Shown here piece by piece: positions 33,701 through 43,300 of a DNA stretch of 64,000 nt (position 1 is the stretch's first letter; every line of letters begins with the position of its first letter). The DNA is taken from contig RSEF01000012.1 of assembly GCA_003993805.1 (NCBI GenBank), positions 10,708,376 to 10,772,375 of the forward strand, in the 5' to 3' direction. A program made the position numbers and the translations under genes. The notes under the pieces were generated by a model. It was not told where the DNA came from. It did no database searches and saw nothing but the letters and a program-made list of their open reading frames with translations. Source of the stretch: Himantopus leucocephalus (Eukaryota; Chordata; Aves; Charadriiformes; Recurvirostridae).

Positions 33701-36700
33701 GGGCAGCCCCCCCCTCTGCCTTCCCCCAGCCCTCACCCGTCCCCCAGCACACGCTGGCAAACCAGGCGCCCAGGGGTGGGCTGCTCATGCTCTGCCCCTT
33801 TGCCTCGCAGCCGGAAAGCTGAAGGACGAGCCCTCAGCAGCTCTGGCTGCTCACAGCCCAGGGGGCAGCTGTGTGGGCTATAACCAAGCACACTGGCATG
33901 ACCACCCCGTTATAAGGACACTACACCAAAGGTGCCATGGTCTAACCTGTCGTGGCCCTGGAGGGACCACAGTGCATTACCAGTGTGAACACAGGAGAGC
34001 TGCTCATTTACCCACACTTCTATCTCTGCCCATCTCTCGGTCTGGGTATGACACCACCCTGTGTTGTTCAGAGGAGGGAGGAGACCCACAATCTTCAAGG
34101 TGATCCCGTCCTCAGCCATGCAAAGGTGCAGCACAGCCCCGTGCCGCCGCACCTCCCCTTCCAAGCCAGACATAACTGCGTGGCACAGCTCCCACACACA
34201 GATGTAACCTGGGCGGCTGCTCAAATGACTGCTGCTACCAGGATGCATGGGACAGACTAATGGACCGGACCATCGCCACTAGGCAGTCCTGGCCAGCCCG
34301 TGCCGAGGCCATTTGTGAAACAAGCTTGGCAAACCCAGCTAGACCCTGATCAGCACTGCTTCATCTCCTGCAACACACTGCAAAGCGGCACGAGGGGCAG
34401 CAGGCTTCCCAGCACCCCAGTCAGCCCCAGCCCCGACCAGAACCAGGGGTGTAAATGCCAGCGCCCCGTCCCAGCTCCACCTGTCCCCCAGCTCCAAGCC
34501 TTATGTACAAAGCTGCCTTTACTGTTCCTCTCTTCCCATGGCTGCTGTGCTGTAAAGCCTTTTGATTTCCCTCAGCCCCGTTTGAAGTTTGCAGTGCCGG
34601 AGGATTTAAAGATTGAAACGTCTCCCTTTTTTCCCCTCTCTCTCTTCTACTCTTCAGAAGGTGAAAGCTTTCTGGCGACCCTGCAAATTCCCGCGCAAGC
34701 ACCAGCCTTCATGCCGGGGCTGGTGCTGTGGAGATAAGGCTCGCACCGGGCTGGGGGAGCAGCGGTGCCAGTACAGTCACCCAGGAGCTAATCTCCTGGA
34801 GGAAGGGGGTGGGGGTTGCTTCTCTCTGAAATCAAACTGCTCCAGCTCCATACAGAAGCAAGGTGAGACACCACCCCTCAGTGTGACACCCTGCCAGCTC
34901 TGACATGGAGGGCAGCATGAGCAATGGTTACCAAACAGCTCCATCCAGCACCTGGCTGGACGTGCCAGGGGATTTGGACGTGCTTGGGCTCAGTGCAAGG
35001 AACCAGCACTATCATCTGCGTTTCCTGAGGCACCTTCTCTCTGCAAGAGGCTCACGGGCTGCCCTGGGGAGGTGGAGCGAGGGGAAAGCCACAAGCATCG
35101 CTTGGCATAGGATGCTCCCCAAGCCACCAGCAGCCTGGCATCCCTCCCTGATGTACCACCTGGTGAGGCAGCACCCCAGGATGCCACCGCTTTGACACCA
35201 GCTCCCTTCTCAGCAGGAAGCTGCCATGTGTCCCCGCTCCCTCTCCTCTCCCTTCGTCCCCTCCTTGCAGTTTGCCTCCCTGGCCAAGGCCAGCATGAAC
35301 TCGGTTCGAGCCAAGCTGCCTCCCGCTCTCCTCTCTCCAGCTCATGGTTCACCCAGAAGCAGCCGTGAGGCCCGAGGAAAAGCTCTCGCTCTCCCCGAGG
35401 GCCGCTCAGTGCCCAGCAACAGGCAGGCAGCCGTCTGCCTGATTTATGGCTGTTATTAGGCCTTGGCTGATGCGATGCTGAGTCCTGGGGCAGGATGGAG
35501 TCCAGCAACGCCTCTGAGAGCAAGGAGGTGGTGGCTGGGGAAGAAGGCAGGCTGCAGGGTGCCCCATGCTTTTGGCATTGCCCAGCCACAGCAGGAAAGC
35601 CCAAGTAGCCCTTTCCCGGTTCCCCGCAGCAATGCGGGGCCAGTCCTGGCCCCACAGCCCTCTCTGGTAAGCTCCCCCATAACATGCTGTCCCACCTCAG
35701 CATCGCAGCCATGGCTGCCTCCGCCTCAGCTCCGTCCAAGGGAAAGCAGATGGTTAAGAGAATGACCCGCCGCAAATGGCTGAAAAAAAAAAAAAGCTAC
35801 CAAAAGAAAGCCCAAAGCTGGCTGGAGGCACTGACCCCCCCTGGGAGGCATTTTAATCACGAATGCTCAGCCTTTCTGATTAAATCCTGTGGCTGGAGAG
35901 CTGGTGCCTGGTGAATATTCATGCAGCAGAACGAGGAGCCCTGGAAACATGCCTACAGGGAAAGGAGCAGAGAGAAGGGATGTGAGGGGCTCTAACCCCC
36001 ATGCTGGGCAGCACCGGGTCATCCGGGTCATCGTGTTTGCACTTCCAAGACTGACAATTACCAGCTTCAAAAGCAGCTAAGCTACAGAAAGAAGAGCTCT
36101 GGCCGGAGAGTGGGGTGGGCAGCAGACTCCTCCTGGGGGGCTGTGCTGTCAGCCTGGAACAGAGCTCCAGGCCTGTGCTGGAAAGCTCTTGCGGGGACCA
36201 GGGCTGCGGACTGCTGCCCAACAACCTCCTGGGTCTGCCAGGGTGACAGCCCATCTCTCCTGTCCCCCCTTGTGCTGCCAGAGGCTCTCTGCATCCCTGG
36301 AGAGCACCCCAGTCCACCGTGTGGCACAAGGCATGGGCTCCAGCCAACACTGCTCCAAGAGCCTTGGAGTCACTAGCAGAGATTCCCCTTCCCCTACAGC
36401 AAACATTTCAGCTGTCAGCCTCCTAGGGAGCTCCAGGGATTGGGAAGAAGGCAGCTCAGCTCAAACAGCCTCCCTGACCCAGGAGGGGGCACACCCCTGT
36501 CCCTCACTTTGGGGGACCAGGAGTTCAGAAATAGGCTCCAGTGCATCACCACCTATCCTCTTCTGAGCGGCAGAGCCAACGTCTGAGAGAGCAAAAGCCA
36601 CTGCTCTGACCATAACACCCTGAGTGGCCACCCCAGAGATGGCAAGGGCTCTGTGGGGACAGACAGGGGTAGCTTTCAACATCTGCAGCTGAGGAACAGC

Positions 36701-39700
36701 AAAACACCTCCAGATGGAGAAGCTAGGAAAGGAGGAGACACCTATGGGTAAGCTGAATGTTCCTCACCACTTCTGAAGGGCTTTGGCAGACTTTTCAAGT
36801 TTTTGATGACACTTGACAAGTTACGAGATCTCAGAATTAAATCAGACTCCCTCGCCTAGCACAGAGTATGAATGTCACTCTCACGGTAGCTCTAAAGACA
36901 GGGACTAAAATATAATCGCCAAGAAGACTCCAAAACCATTCCCTAACCAGGAATGGAAATCCTTAAGTCTCCCACCCTAACTTTGTGTTCAGCACCTCCA
37001 GCTGCGATGGACCTAACAGGGGAGGGAGCTCCTGAGGTTGGACACCTCCAAAAGAGGAGAGGCACGCAAGTTGGGAAAGGCCAGGGCAGCCCTGGGACCC
37101 TCACCCGGCTTGAAAAGATGGCTCTGATGTTCAGACATAGGAGTTAGGGCAAATGTGCTCTAGGGGTGTCTTCCCTGACAGGCTGAGATTTTAGGTGAGA
37201 CATCTTGGAAAAACGGACCCCCTCCACCAGGGCACACTCCCGAGCTGCAGGCCGAGGAGAGCTGTGTACAGCGAGCTCAAGGGGAACAGGGGCAACGCAG
37301 GAGCCACAGATGCGTGTGGCTCAGCCTCCACCCTTGCTACCAGCCCAGCAGCCTTGGCTCAGCAAAACCAGTCTGGAATGGTTTAAAGTCAATATCATGT
37401 CAATCTCCTGTAATGCCCTGATACCTCACGCAGTGCTGCTGGCCACAGGCACAGCCCCGCCACCCCGCTGTCGTGCATCCTCGGTAGCCAAGAGCAGTTT
37501 TTAGCAGCCATAGGTGCCCACACGTCTGCGAGGAGCTGGGGTCAGTTTTGACGCAGTCAGACCCCCTGGAAAGGCACTGGTTTGTGATGGTCCAGCTCTT
37601 CCCTGCCTCCTACAAGGGGCTGAGCTGAGAACACATACAGCTTACAGGCAGGCAGAAGAGCCCCTTGCGCTGTGTTTTTGGGGGATCCAACCTCCCTCAA
37701 AGGGACCATAAAGCTAATAGGCAGGCAGGGAAGCCGCTCCCTCCTTGGATGCTGACCCTCGGGGCACCCACCTCGGGGCTATTGTTGCCTTCTTGCAGGA
37801 GAAAGGTGCTCCAGCGGGTGTTGAGCCCAGGCAAACAATGCCGCCAGGTCTGATCGTCCGGCCGCCAGCTCCACAAACCCACCCACTCACCCTCCCCCTG
37901 CACACAGCGACAGCATGGGGCCGACGGGGCTGCCAGCAGGGCGGGGGGCTTCGAACAATAAAGGTGGAAAAGCCAAACCAGATCTCCACAGCCAATATCA
38001 AAGCTGACAAAAGGCCCGTTTTCCAGTGTCTCGCTTCCCTCCCCGGTACAGCTCTTCCCCTTCCATCTCCTCCCCTCCTTCGCGAGCGCACCTCTCCCTG
38101 TCTCCCTTCCCGCTGGAAGATGACGACACTCTAATTGCAAGGGCCCCCTCGCCGCGAGGCGGCTCGATGCGATGCAGGACTTCGGGACGTGATTGTCTCC
38201 TGCCTTTGTGCAGGGTTAAGTGTGCGAGGAGGCAGGGCTTGCATAAACACACTCAGGCAGAAGCTGGAAAGGTCAAAACCAACCCCCATCTCCAGCGATG
38301 GGCATGTGTGTGCCTGCACCCGATCTCAGCCAGCCCCGCGGTTACAATTAACCCCCAAAGAGCCCCAACCCACCGACGGGCTGGTGCTGGCCATGCAGGA
38401 TTGCCTTGAAGAGGTCTCCTATTAAAGCCCTCGCTCCATCTTTTGAAAGAAATCCTCCCCTCGCTGAATAAGACGGGTAGAGAGAGGGAGAGGGTGAAAA
38501 GGGAGGGCAGCTGGTAGCCGACGGTCAGGGGAGCATCACGATTTAATATACGACTCCCCAGGCACTCCCGGTAATTCGGCGCTTGGCCCCTCCAAAGAGG
38601 GCCCTTGCCCTCCGTCCCCCAGAGCCGCTCCTCGGTTCAGTAACGGACAGATGCCTCCATTTCAGATCATGCATCCGCAAGCAAAAAAAGGCTGATGGTG
38701 AAGGCAAAGCTCAGACAGTGGGGAGCTCCAGGTCCAAACCCTGCTTGCTCACAGACAAGCTCCTAGGTCCATCTTTGCCCTGCCCTCAGCTTGGCTGGAG
38801 GGGACCCCAACACTCCCCAAAGCCACCCCAGCAGCTACCGCTAGCGTCTGCATTTGGATACTCCGGCAATACACACGCCGTGAGAGTTTTAAGCACGGCG
38901 CTTTATGGTTTGTTACAGCTGTCCCTGCAACACTAAGTTGGCTGCAGAAAGGTGGTACCAGGTCTTAGAAGCCGCACCAGAAAGCGCAGGTGTCGGCAGG
39001 TGCCACAGGCAGAACCCGGACTGAAGCGTTTGCTACCAGCAGACGGGTATTTGTAAGAGGGGTCCCTCCACGCCGAGTCCAATCCCTCCCTCCCAAGCAC
39101 AGCCAGGGAAGCGCTGGGTCCCGGCAGAGAGAAGAGCCACCCGGGCTCGGGAGCGAAGCAGCGTGCCAGCCCCTGGGCTGGTGGCTTGGCCACCCTAGGA
39201 ACGAGCTGCTTGCCTGGCCAGAACCCTACGGAGCACGTCACACGCTGGTGACAGCACCTCCAAAGGTGTCTCGCTAGCAGCTACAAGCGATCCTCACAGC
39301 TGAGTAACGATGCTTTGTTCTTGCAGACCACCTCCGGCCTTGGCCCCCTTACACGGCACTCCCCTGCAGCGTGCCCCGCTGCCATCCTTCCCAGCCCCTC
39401 CAGTATTTCCTGATGGGAAGCGACTCCCAATTCAAATCTTGTTGCCAGTCCCCAACCCGCCCCCGCGCCGATGCGGAACAGGCTGCCCGAGGGGGACCAC
39501 ACAGAACCCCACAAAGGTAACGCACTAAAGGTTTAATGATTTTCACCCCCTACCTGTGACGGTCACCAGCATGGAGGCCACGAGTGGACGGTTGTTGTCC
39601 AGCTTACGGCTCAGCCTCAGCTCCCCGCTGGATTGATTTACAATCAACAAGTGCAGTTCATTTCCCCGCTCAAAGGTGTAGAAGAGGCGGTCAGACACAT

Positions 39701-42680
39701 CTGGGTCATAAGCTGGGACCTTCCCTATGACCCCCGAGGGGAAGGTGTTGGACTTATTGGACACGTAGTTATTGAACAGGATCTGGAAGTTCTTGAGAAC
39801 AGGGCTGTTGTCATTCTGGTCAATGAGTTTGATGTGGACTGTGGCTCTGCTCACCAGCGGGGCAGAGGTGGCTTGCACTACAATCACATACTCGGGTTTT
39901 GTCTCATAATCCAGGTCTATCAAAGCTGTGAGCTCCCCAGAAAAGATGTCCATCTGGAATATCTCAGGGATGTTGCCTTCTACAATTTGGTACATAATCT
40001 GGGCATTGGGTCCCTCATCTGGATCGATGGCCGTGATTTGGGCCACGACAGAGCCTACGATGCTGTTCTCCTTTACCAAGACCTCAAACTCTTCAGCGGG
40101 AAAGACAGGGGCGTTGTCATTCACATCCTGGATAGTAACCTGGATATGGACAGGAGTTCGCTGAGGAGGGATGCCCCTGTCAACAGCGTATGCAGTCAGC
40201 TCGTAGACGGGAACATTCTCACGGTCCAGCCTGCGGACAGTGCGAATGATCCCCGAGGTGGGCTCTATGGTGAAGTCTCCATCCCCATCCTCTCCATTCT
40301 GGAAGGTGTACTGCACCCGCCCGTTGGTGTGGGCATCCCGGTCAGTAGCAGAGATCTGGAGCACACTGGTGAAGGGAGGTGCATCCTCAGAGATCATGCC
40401 CTGGTAATGAGGGCTGACGAACTGGGGGGCGTTGTCATTAACATCATTCACCATGATTTCAACATAGGTGGTGTCCGCTTTCTGGGGGATCCCATTGTCC
40501 TTGGCAGTGATAGCCAAGGTGTAGGTGACCTGGTCCTCATAGTCCAGTTCTGCCTGGAGAGTGATGGCCCCAGAGTCTGGATCGATGCGAAACTGAGGGA
40601 CGTTGTCTTCTAGGTAGTATGTGATGCGGGCGTTTTCCCCCACGTCATCGTCCGTGGCGCTGATCACCACCGCAGTGCTGCCCACGGGCCGGTCCTCATT
40701 GATGCTCACAGAGTAGTGGGCACTCTGGAACACAGGCCGATGCGTGTTGGCATCAGTGATGTTGATGTGAACATGGCAGTTGTCACGCAGTGTGCGGTCA
40801 GAGGCTGTCACAGTGAGCACATAGCGCCTCTCCTGCTTGTAGTCCAGCGGCAAAGAGAGAGTGATGAGCCCCATCCCACCTTGTGTGCTGATGGAGAAGC
40901 GGTTCCGCGTGTTGCCTCCCGTGATCTGGTAGGTGATGGCACTGTTCACGTCCCGGTCGATCGCTGTGACGCTGAGGACGCTGGTCCCCACGGCTGCGTC
41001 CTCATTCAGGCGGATGAAGTACTCCTTCTGGGTAAACTCCGGACGGTTGTCATTGACATCCATGACAGTGATGGTGACACTGGCAGAGGCAGACAAAGAT
41101 GGAGAGCCGTGGTCTCGAGCCTCTACCCCAAAAAAGTAGTGCTCAACCGACTCCCGGTCCAAGGGCCCACTGACCGTGATCCACCCCGTGGCACTGTTCA
41201 CCACAAAGGGCGTGTCAGCCGAGACCCCCGTCAGTTTGTACTCCAGGCGTGAGTTCTCACCGTAGTCCGCATCCACGGCCTGGATGTGGATGACGGAGTG
41301 GCCGAGGGGAGCGTTCTCCAGGACGGAGATTTGGAAAGGGGTGCTGACAAAGATGGGGGCGTGGTCATTGATGTCCACCACCTGGATGCTGACCATGCCG
41401 GTGTTGTTAGAGAGGGGAGGGCGCCCTGCGTCCTGAGCCCGGATCCTCAGGGCATACTCCCGCTCCACCTCAAAATCCAGCGGGGCCACCACCTGTATCT
41501 CCCCAGTGATGCTGTCAATGGAGAACTGGCCCCGGCTGTTCCCGCTGATGATGTTGTAGTGGACCAGCGCATTGTTGTCCTTGTCCAGGTCCGTGGCAGT
41601 GACGCGCAGGATCTCGGTGTGGGGCCGTATGTCCTCCCTCACCTGGACAATGTAGCGCTTCTCGCTGAACTGAGGCGTGTTGTCATTCTCATCAAGGACT
41701 GTGATGTAGACCTTGACCGTGGCAGAGCGGGGCCCTGGCTCCCTCCCCTGGTCGTTGGCCTCCACCACCAAGGAGTACCTCTCCATCTTCTCCCTATCTA
41801 CTGGCCCACTGGTGGTGATGAGGCCAGACCGGGGGTCGATCTCGAAGACGGCGTGGGCAGCCCGCTCGTTGACGAAGCGGTAGCGAATGTTGGCATTGGG
41901 CGGGGAGTCGACATCGGTGGCCCGCAGCTGCAGGATGGGGTATCCCTCCTCCACATTCTCCCGGATGGTCTCCCGGTACTCGCCCTGCTCAAAGACCGGG
42001 TCGTGGTCGTTGCGGTCGGCCACGGCGATGGCCACCATGGTGGTGGCGGACAGCCGCGGCGCCCCGTGGTCGGCGGCCGTCACGCGGAAGTAGTGCAGCT
42101 CCATGCTCTCGCGGTCGAGGGCCTGCGTGGTGGTGATGAGCCCGGCCCGCGGGTCGATGCTGAAGAGCTCCCGCGAGCGGCTGTTCATCAGAGCATCCAT
42201 GGTGTACACCAGCCGCCCCGCCTCGCCGCCGTCGGGGTCCTGTGCCGCCACCGCCACCACCGCCGTCCCCGCCGGCTGGTTCTCCGCCACCTCCGCCTGG
42301 TAGTTGTACTGGGGGAACAGCGGGTGCCGGTTGGGGGCTGCGCGCCGCCCCCGCCGCCCCGGGGACGGAGACGGGGAAGGCAGCGGGCGCGGCGGCGGGG
42401 CGGCGCGGGGCGGGCAGCGCCACGGGGACCGGCGGCGCGGCGCGGCGGGCAGCCCCGGGGGCACCGCCGCCCCCCAGCACGGCACGGCGGCGGCGGGGCA
42501 GCCCCCCCGGGCCGGCGGCGCCCAGCCCGGCGGCGGCGCGGCGGCCCCCAGCCCGGGGGGGAACAAAGGGAGCAGCAGCAGCAGCAGCGGCGGCAGCAGC
42601 AGCGGCGGAGGCGGCCCCCGGTGGTGGCGGTGGTGGCGGCAGCGGCGGCTCGGGGCGGCCACCGGCTCCTCCGCCGCCAT
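9764..42680 (-). CDS. CELSR3: CELSR3, seven-pass atypical cadherin (flamingo family), complete
   Basis: 35 coding exons sum to 9,471 nt with consistent phases, giving 3,156 residues; human CELSR3 also has 35 exons and 3,312 residues. Order: signal peptide, nine cadherin repeats, EGF-like and laminin-G modules, laminin-type EGF, hormone-receptor motif, GAIN/GPS, seven transmembrane helices, long cytoplasmic tail ending EGHS. CELSR3 is a neuronal plasma-membrane adhesion GPCR of the core planar-polarity group, needed with FZD3 for forebrain axon tracts. It is called CELSR3 rather than CELSR1 or 2 from the tail ([37 protein letters not shown]) and from its neighbours. Start is the ATG ending at 42680, context ACCATGG, with the signal peptide close behind. 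The open frame continues upstream to 43022, but using those Mets would bury the signal peptide. Confidence 0.96.
9951..9985. repeat. Pentanucleotide repeat (GGGAT/GGGAC)n
   Basis: Six to seven imperfect units in the last CELSR3 intron (9792-10492), changing from GGGAT to GGGAC along the array. The rest of this 701-base intron shows nothing recognisable. Confidence 0.9.
10493..13441 (-). CDS. CELSR3: CELSR3 exons 30-34: cytoplasmic tail
   Basis: Exons 13305-13441, 13105-13211, 12098-12271, 11754-11954 and 10493-11573 encode residues 2582-3147. Conserved blocks in order are [37 protein letters not shown], an acidic serine stretch ([20 protein letters not shown]), [52 protein letters not shown] and [18 protein letters not shown]. 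The last exon is unusually long (1,081 bp) and is mostly a 13-residue repeat array. The intron between 12098 and 11954 starts with GC rather than GT. The tail is where intracellular partners would bind. Confidence 0.93.
10666..11388 (-). repeat. Coding array of ~19 units of 13 residues (39 bp) in the CELSR3 tail
   Basis: Residues 2850 to about 3090. Unit starts fall at 2850, 2863, 2872 (irregular), 2885, 2898, 2911, 2924, 2937, 2950, 2963, 2976, 2989, 3002, 3013 (two residues short), 3026, 3039, 3052, 3065 and 3078. The unit is roughly S-R-E-Q-L-D-x-L-x-S-R-x-x with variants such as SRENLD, SRDHLD, SREWLN and STEHLE. Most units are preceded by Arg at -3. Confidence 0.93.
12090..12098 (-). other. 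GC-AG splice donor in CELSR3
   Basis: The exon ends AAAG at 12098 and the intron begins GCAAGT, the strong form of the rare GC donor. The joined codon (G plus AC) gives the conserved Lys-Asp of PKDVDGND. No in-phase GT donor fits. Confidence 0.85.
13607..16674 (-). CDS. CELSR3: CELSR3 exons 24-29: seven-transmembrane domain
   Basis: Exons 16468-16674, 16192-16366, 15544-15656, 15159-15238, 14382-14508 and 13607-13720 encode residues 2310-2581. Hydrophobic helices run from about 2315 ([19 protein letters not shown]) to about 2560 ([12 protein letters not shown]). Adhesion-GPCR signatures include [64 protein letters not shown] and [13 protein letters not shown]. Two conserved cysteines are present, one at the start of TM3 ([11 protein letters not shown]) and one in the second outer loop (DFCW). 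Confidence 0.95.
16852..19652 (-). CDS. CELSR3: CELSR3 exons 18-23: GAIN domain and GPS
   Basis: Exons 19443-19652, 18774-18957, 18178-18327, 17783-17963, 17319-17476 and 16852-16978, residues 1973-2309. Landmarks: [86 protein letters not shown], then the GPS ([32 protein letters not shown]) with its Cys/Trp pattern intact. The residues normally needed for autocleavage (His-Leu-Thr/Ser) read Q2295-F2296-G2297 here. Human CELSR3 also lacks them, so this is expected to be an uncleaved GAIN domain. Confidence 0.93.
20356..22826 (-). CDS. CELSR3: CELSR3 exons 16-17: hormone-receptor (HormR) motif
   Basis: Exons 22725-22826 and 20356-20450 encode residues 1907-1972. [20 protein letters not shown] and [20 protein letters not shown] show the Cys/Trp pattern of the HormR motif that precedes GAIN domains. 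The exons are separated by the second longest CELSR3 intron. Confidence 0.92.
20451..22724 (-). other. CELSR3 intron 16
   Basis: A 2.27 kb intron. An open frame of 404 codons lies on the plus strand at 20882-22096. Its translation is low-complexity (Pro, Ser, Gln, Ala) with no recognisable domain and no splice support, so it is not called a gene. Nothing else was recognised. Confidence 0.6.
22920..23542 (-). CDS. CELSR3: CELSR3 exons 14-15: laminin-type EGF modules
   Basis: Exons 23422-23542 and 22920-23103, residues 1806-1906. [50 protein letters not shown] and [20 protein letters not shown] carry the eight-cysteine spacing of laminin EGF repeats. The 23542 acceptor phase gives HRMDQQCP at the junction, as in human. 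Confidence 0.93.
23734..29290 (-). CDS. CELSR3: CELSR3 exons 3-13: EGF and laminin-G modules
   Basis: Exons in order: 29068-29290, 28512-28628, 27566-27654, 27011-27168, 26636-26799, 26045-26170, 25700-25869, 24835-25020, 24580-24690, 24141-24309, 23734-23875 (residues 1254-1805). Module order is EGF ([20 protein letters not shown]), laminin G 1 ([15 protein letters not shown] to [20 protein letters not shown]), EGF ([20 protein letters not shown]), laminin G 2 ([20 protein letters not shown] to [14 protein letters not shown]), EGF ([20 protein letters not shown]) and EGF ([20 protein letters not shown]). All junctions are GT-AG with matching phase. These modules mediate extracellular binding in CELSR proteins. 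Confidence 0.93.
25216..25655 (-). mobile_element. CR1 LINE, 5'-truncated 3' tail
   Basis: The plus strand begins ATCATAGAATCATAGAATGG and continues with the familiar avian CR1 tail (GGCTGGAAGGGATCTTGAAG, CCATCCAGCCTGACCTTGAA, CTCAGCCTGTCCCTCATAGG). The element is therefore inserted in the sense direction of CELSR3, with its ATTCTATGAT terminus at 25216. It fills most of intron 9 (25021-25699) and its other end lies about 45 bases from the exon 9 donor. No intact reverse transcriptase is present. Confidence 0.95.
30912..31544 (-). CDS. CELSR3: CELSR3 exon 2: post-cadherin segment and EGF modules
   Basis: 633 bp, residues 1043-1253. It starts [20 protein letters not shown] and [18 protein letters not shown], the membrane-distal region between cadherin repeats and EGF modules that is typical of flamingo proteins. 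EGF-like cysteine clusters follow ([45 protein letters not shown]). Joins exon 1 with a split Asp codon. Highly similar to human CELSR3 throughout. Confidence 0.95.
31545..39553 (-). other. CELSR3 intron 1
   Basis: An 8.0 kb intron separating the cadherin-repeat exon from the rest; the longest in the gene. No exon or RNA gene was recognised. Several AT-rich islands stand out from the GC-rich background (about 34500-34640, 35410-35475, 35840-35935, 38100-38250, 38400-38580) and are candidates for conserved enhancers. An A-run lies at 35784-35796. Confidence 0.65.
39554..42680 (-). CDS. CELSR3: CELSR3 exon 1: signal peptide and nine cadherin repeats
   Basis: One 3.1 kb exon codes residues 1-1042. 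Residues 25-48 are a leucine-rich signal peptide ([19 protein letters not shown]) behind a basic N-terminus. A proline/arginine-rich stretch ends in R110-G-R-R113, a furin-type site, just before [12 protein letters not shown] opens cadherin repeat 1. Nine repeats of about 105 residues follow, each with Ca2+-binding motifs ([73 protein letters not shown]). The donor is ACAG|GTAGGG at 39554. The pre-cadherin region is about 120 residues, much shorter than in human CELSR3 (around 300). Confidence 0.96.
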
Positions 42681-43300
42681 GGTGCCTCGGCGGCCGCCGC
42701 CCGGCCCGGGCGCACGGCGGCTGGGCTCGGCGCCGCCCCCGCCTAGCGGCGGCGATGGCCGCCCCCCGCGCCGCCCCGCTGCTGCTGCCGCTGCTGCTGC
42801 TGCCGGGGGTGGCGGCGGCGACTCCTCCCGCAGCCCCAACATGGCTCCCGCCGCCCCGCCCCGCCCCGCTCCGCCCCCGCCCGCCCCGTCGCCGCCGCCG
42901 CCGCCATCTTGAGCGAGGGCGGGCAGCCGCCGGGCGACCCGCTCCTGGTTCTGCCGCGGCAGTGCCGCCTCCCCGGGGCCACCGGCCGGGCCCCTGCTCA
43001 GCCCCGGTGAGGCGGGTGACACGTCCCCTCGTGTGAGGGAAGTGTCCCCTGGTGTCAGCTGTGCCAGGCGCTGGTTGCTGCTGCCGTGTGCCCACCTTCA
43101 AGGGAGACCTGCCGGCCATCGTGCAGAACGCGCTGGCCCTCGGGGGAGGCACGCTAGCCCTCGGGGGAGGCACACTGGCCCTCACAGGAGGCACGGGCAC
43201 TGCCATGCAGGGCACGCCATCCAGTGTCGCAGGGTCCGCGGGCGAGCTGCCTGCCGGCACAACCCGCCTCCCCCGGCCGGCTCTGGCTCACAGCCCCCCA
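42681..43300 (-). promoter_or_regulatory. CELSR3 5' UTR and CpG-rich promoter region
   Basis: Extremely GC- and CpG-rich DNA directly upstream of the CELSR3 ATG, continuous with the GC-rich 5' end of exon 1. This is the form of a CpG-island promoter. No TATA box or exact start site could be placed; the 5' UTR boundary is unknown. Confidence 0.6.
43134..43196. repeat. Three tandem 21-bp units
   Basis: TGGCCCTCGGGGGAGGCACGC repeated three times with small changes, just upstream of the likely CELSR3 promoter. The third copy has CACAGGAG in place of CGGGGGAG. Confidence 0.9.

Noticed and set aside
39633..40613. Open frame of 326 codons on the plus strand opposite cadherin repeats
   Set aside because: Same reason: frame kept open by composition of the coding strand; no splice or homology support.
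41286..42746. Open frame of 486 codons on the plus strand opposite CELSR3 exon 1
   Set aside because: Antisense of a GC-rich, strongly conserved coding exon. The translation mirrors cadherin codons and has no domain of its own.
42681..43022. In-frame extension of CELSR3 to an upstream ATG at 43022
   Set aside because: It would place 114 low-complexity residues before the signal peptide. The ATG at 42680 has an ideal Kozak context directly ahead of it.
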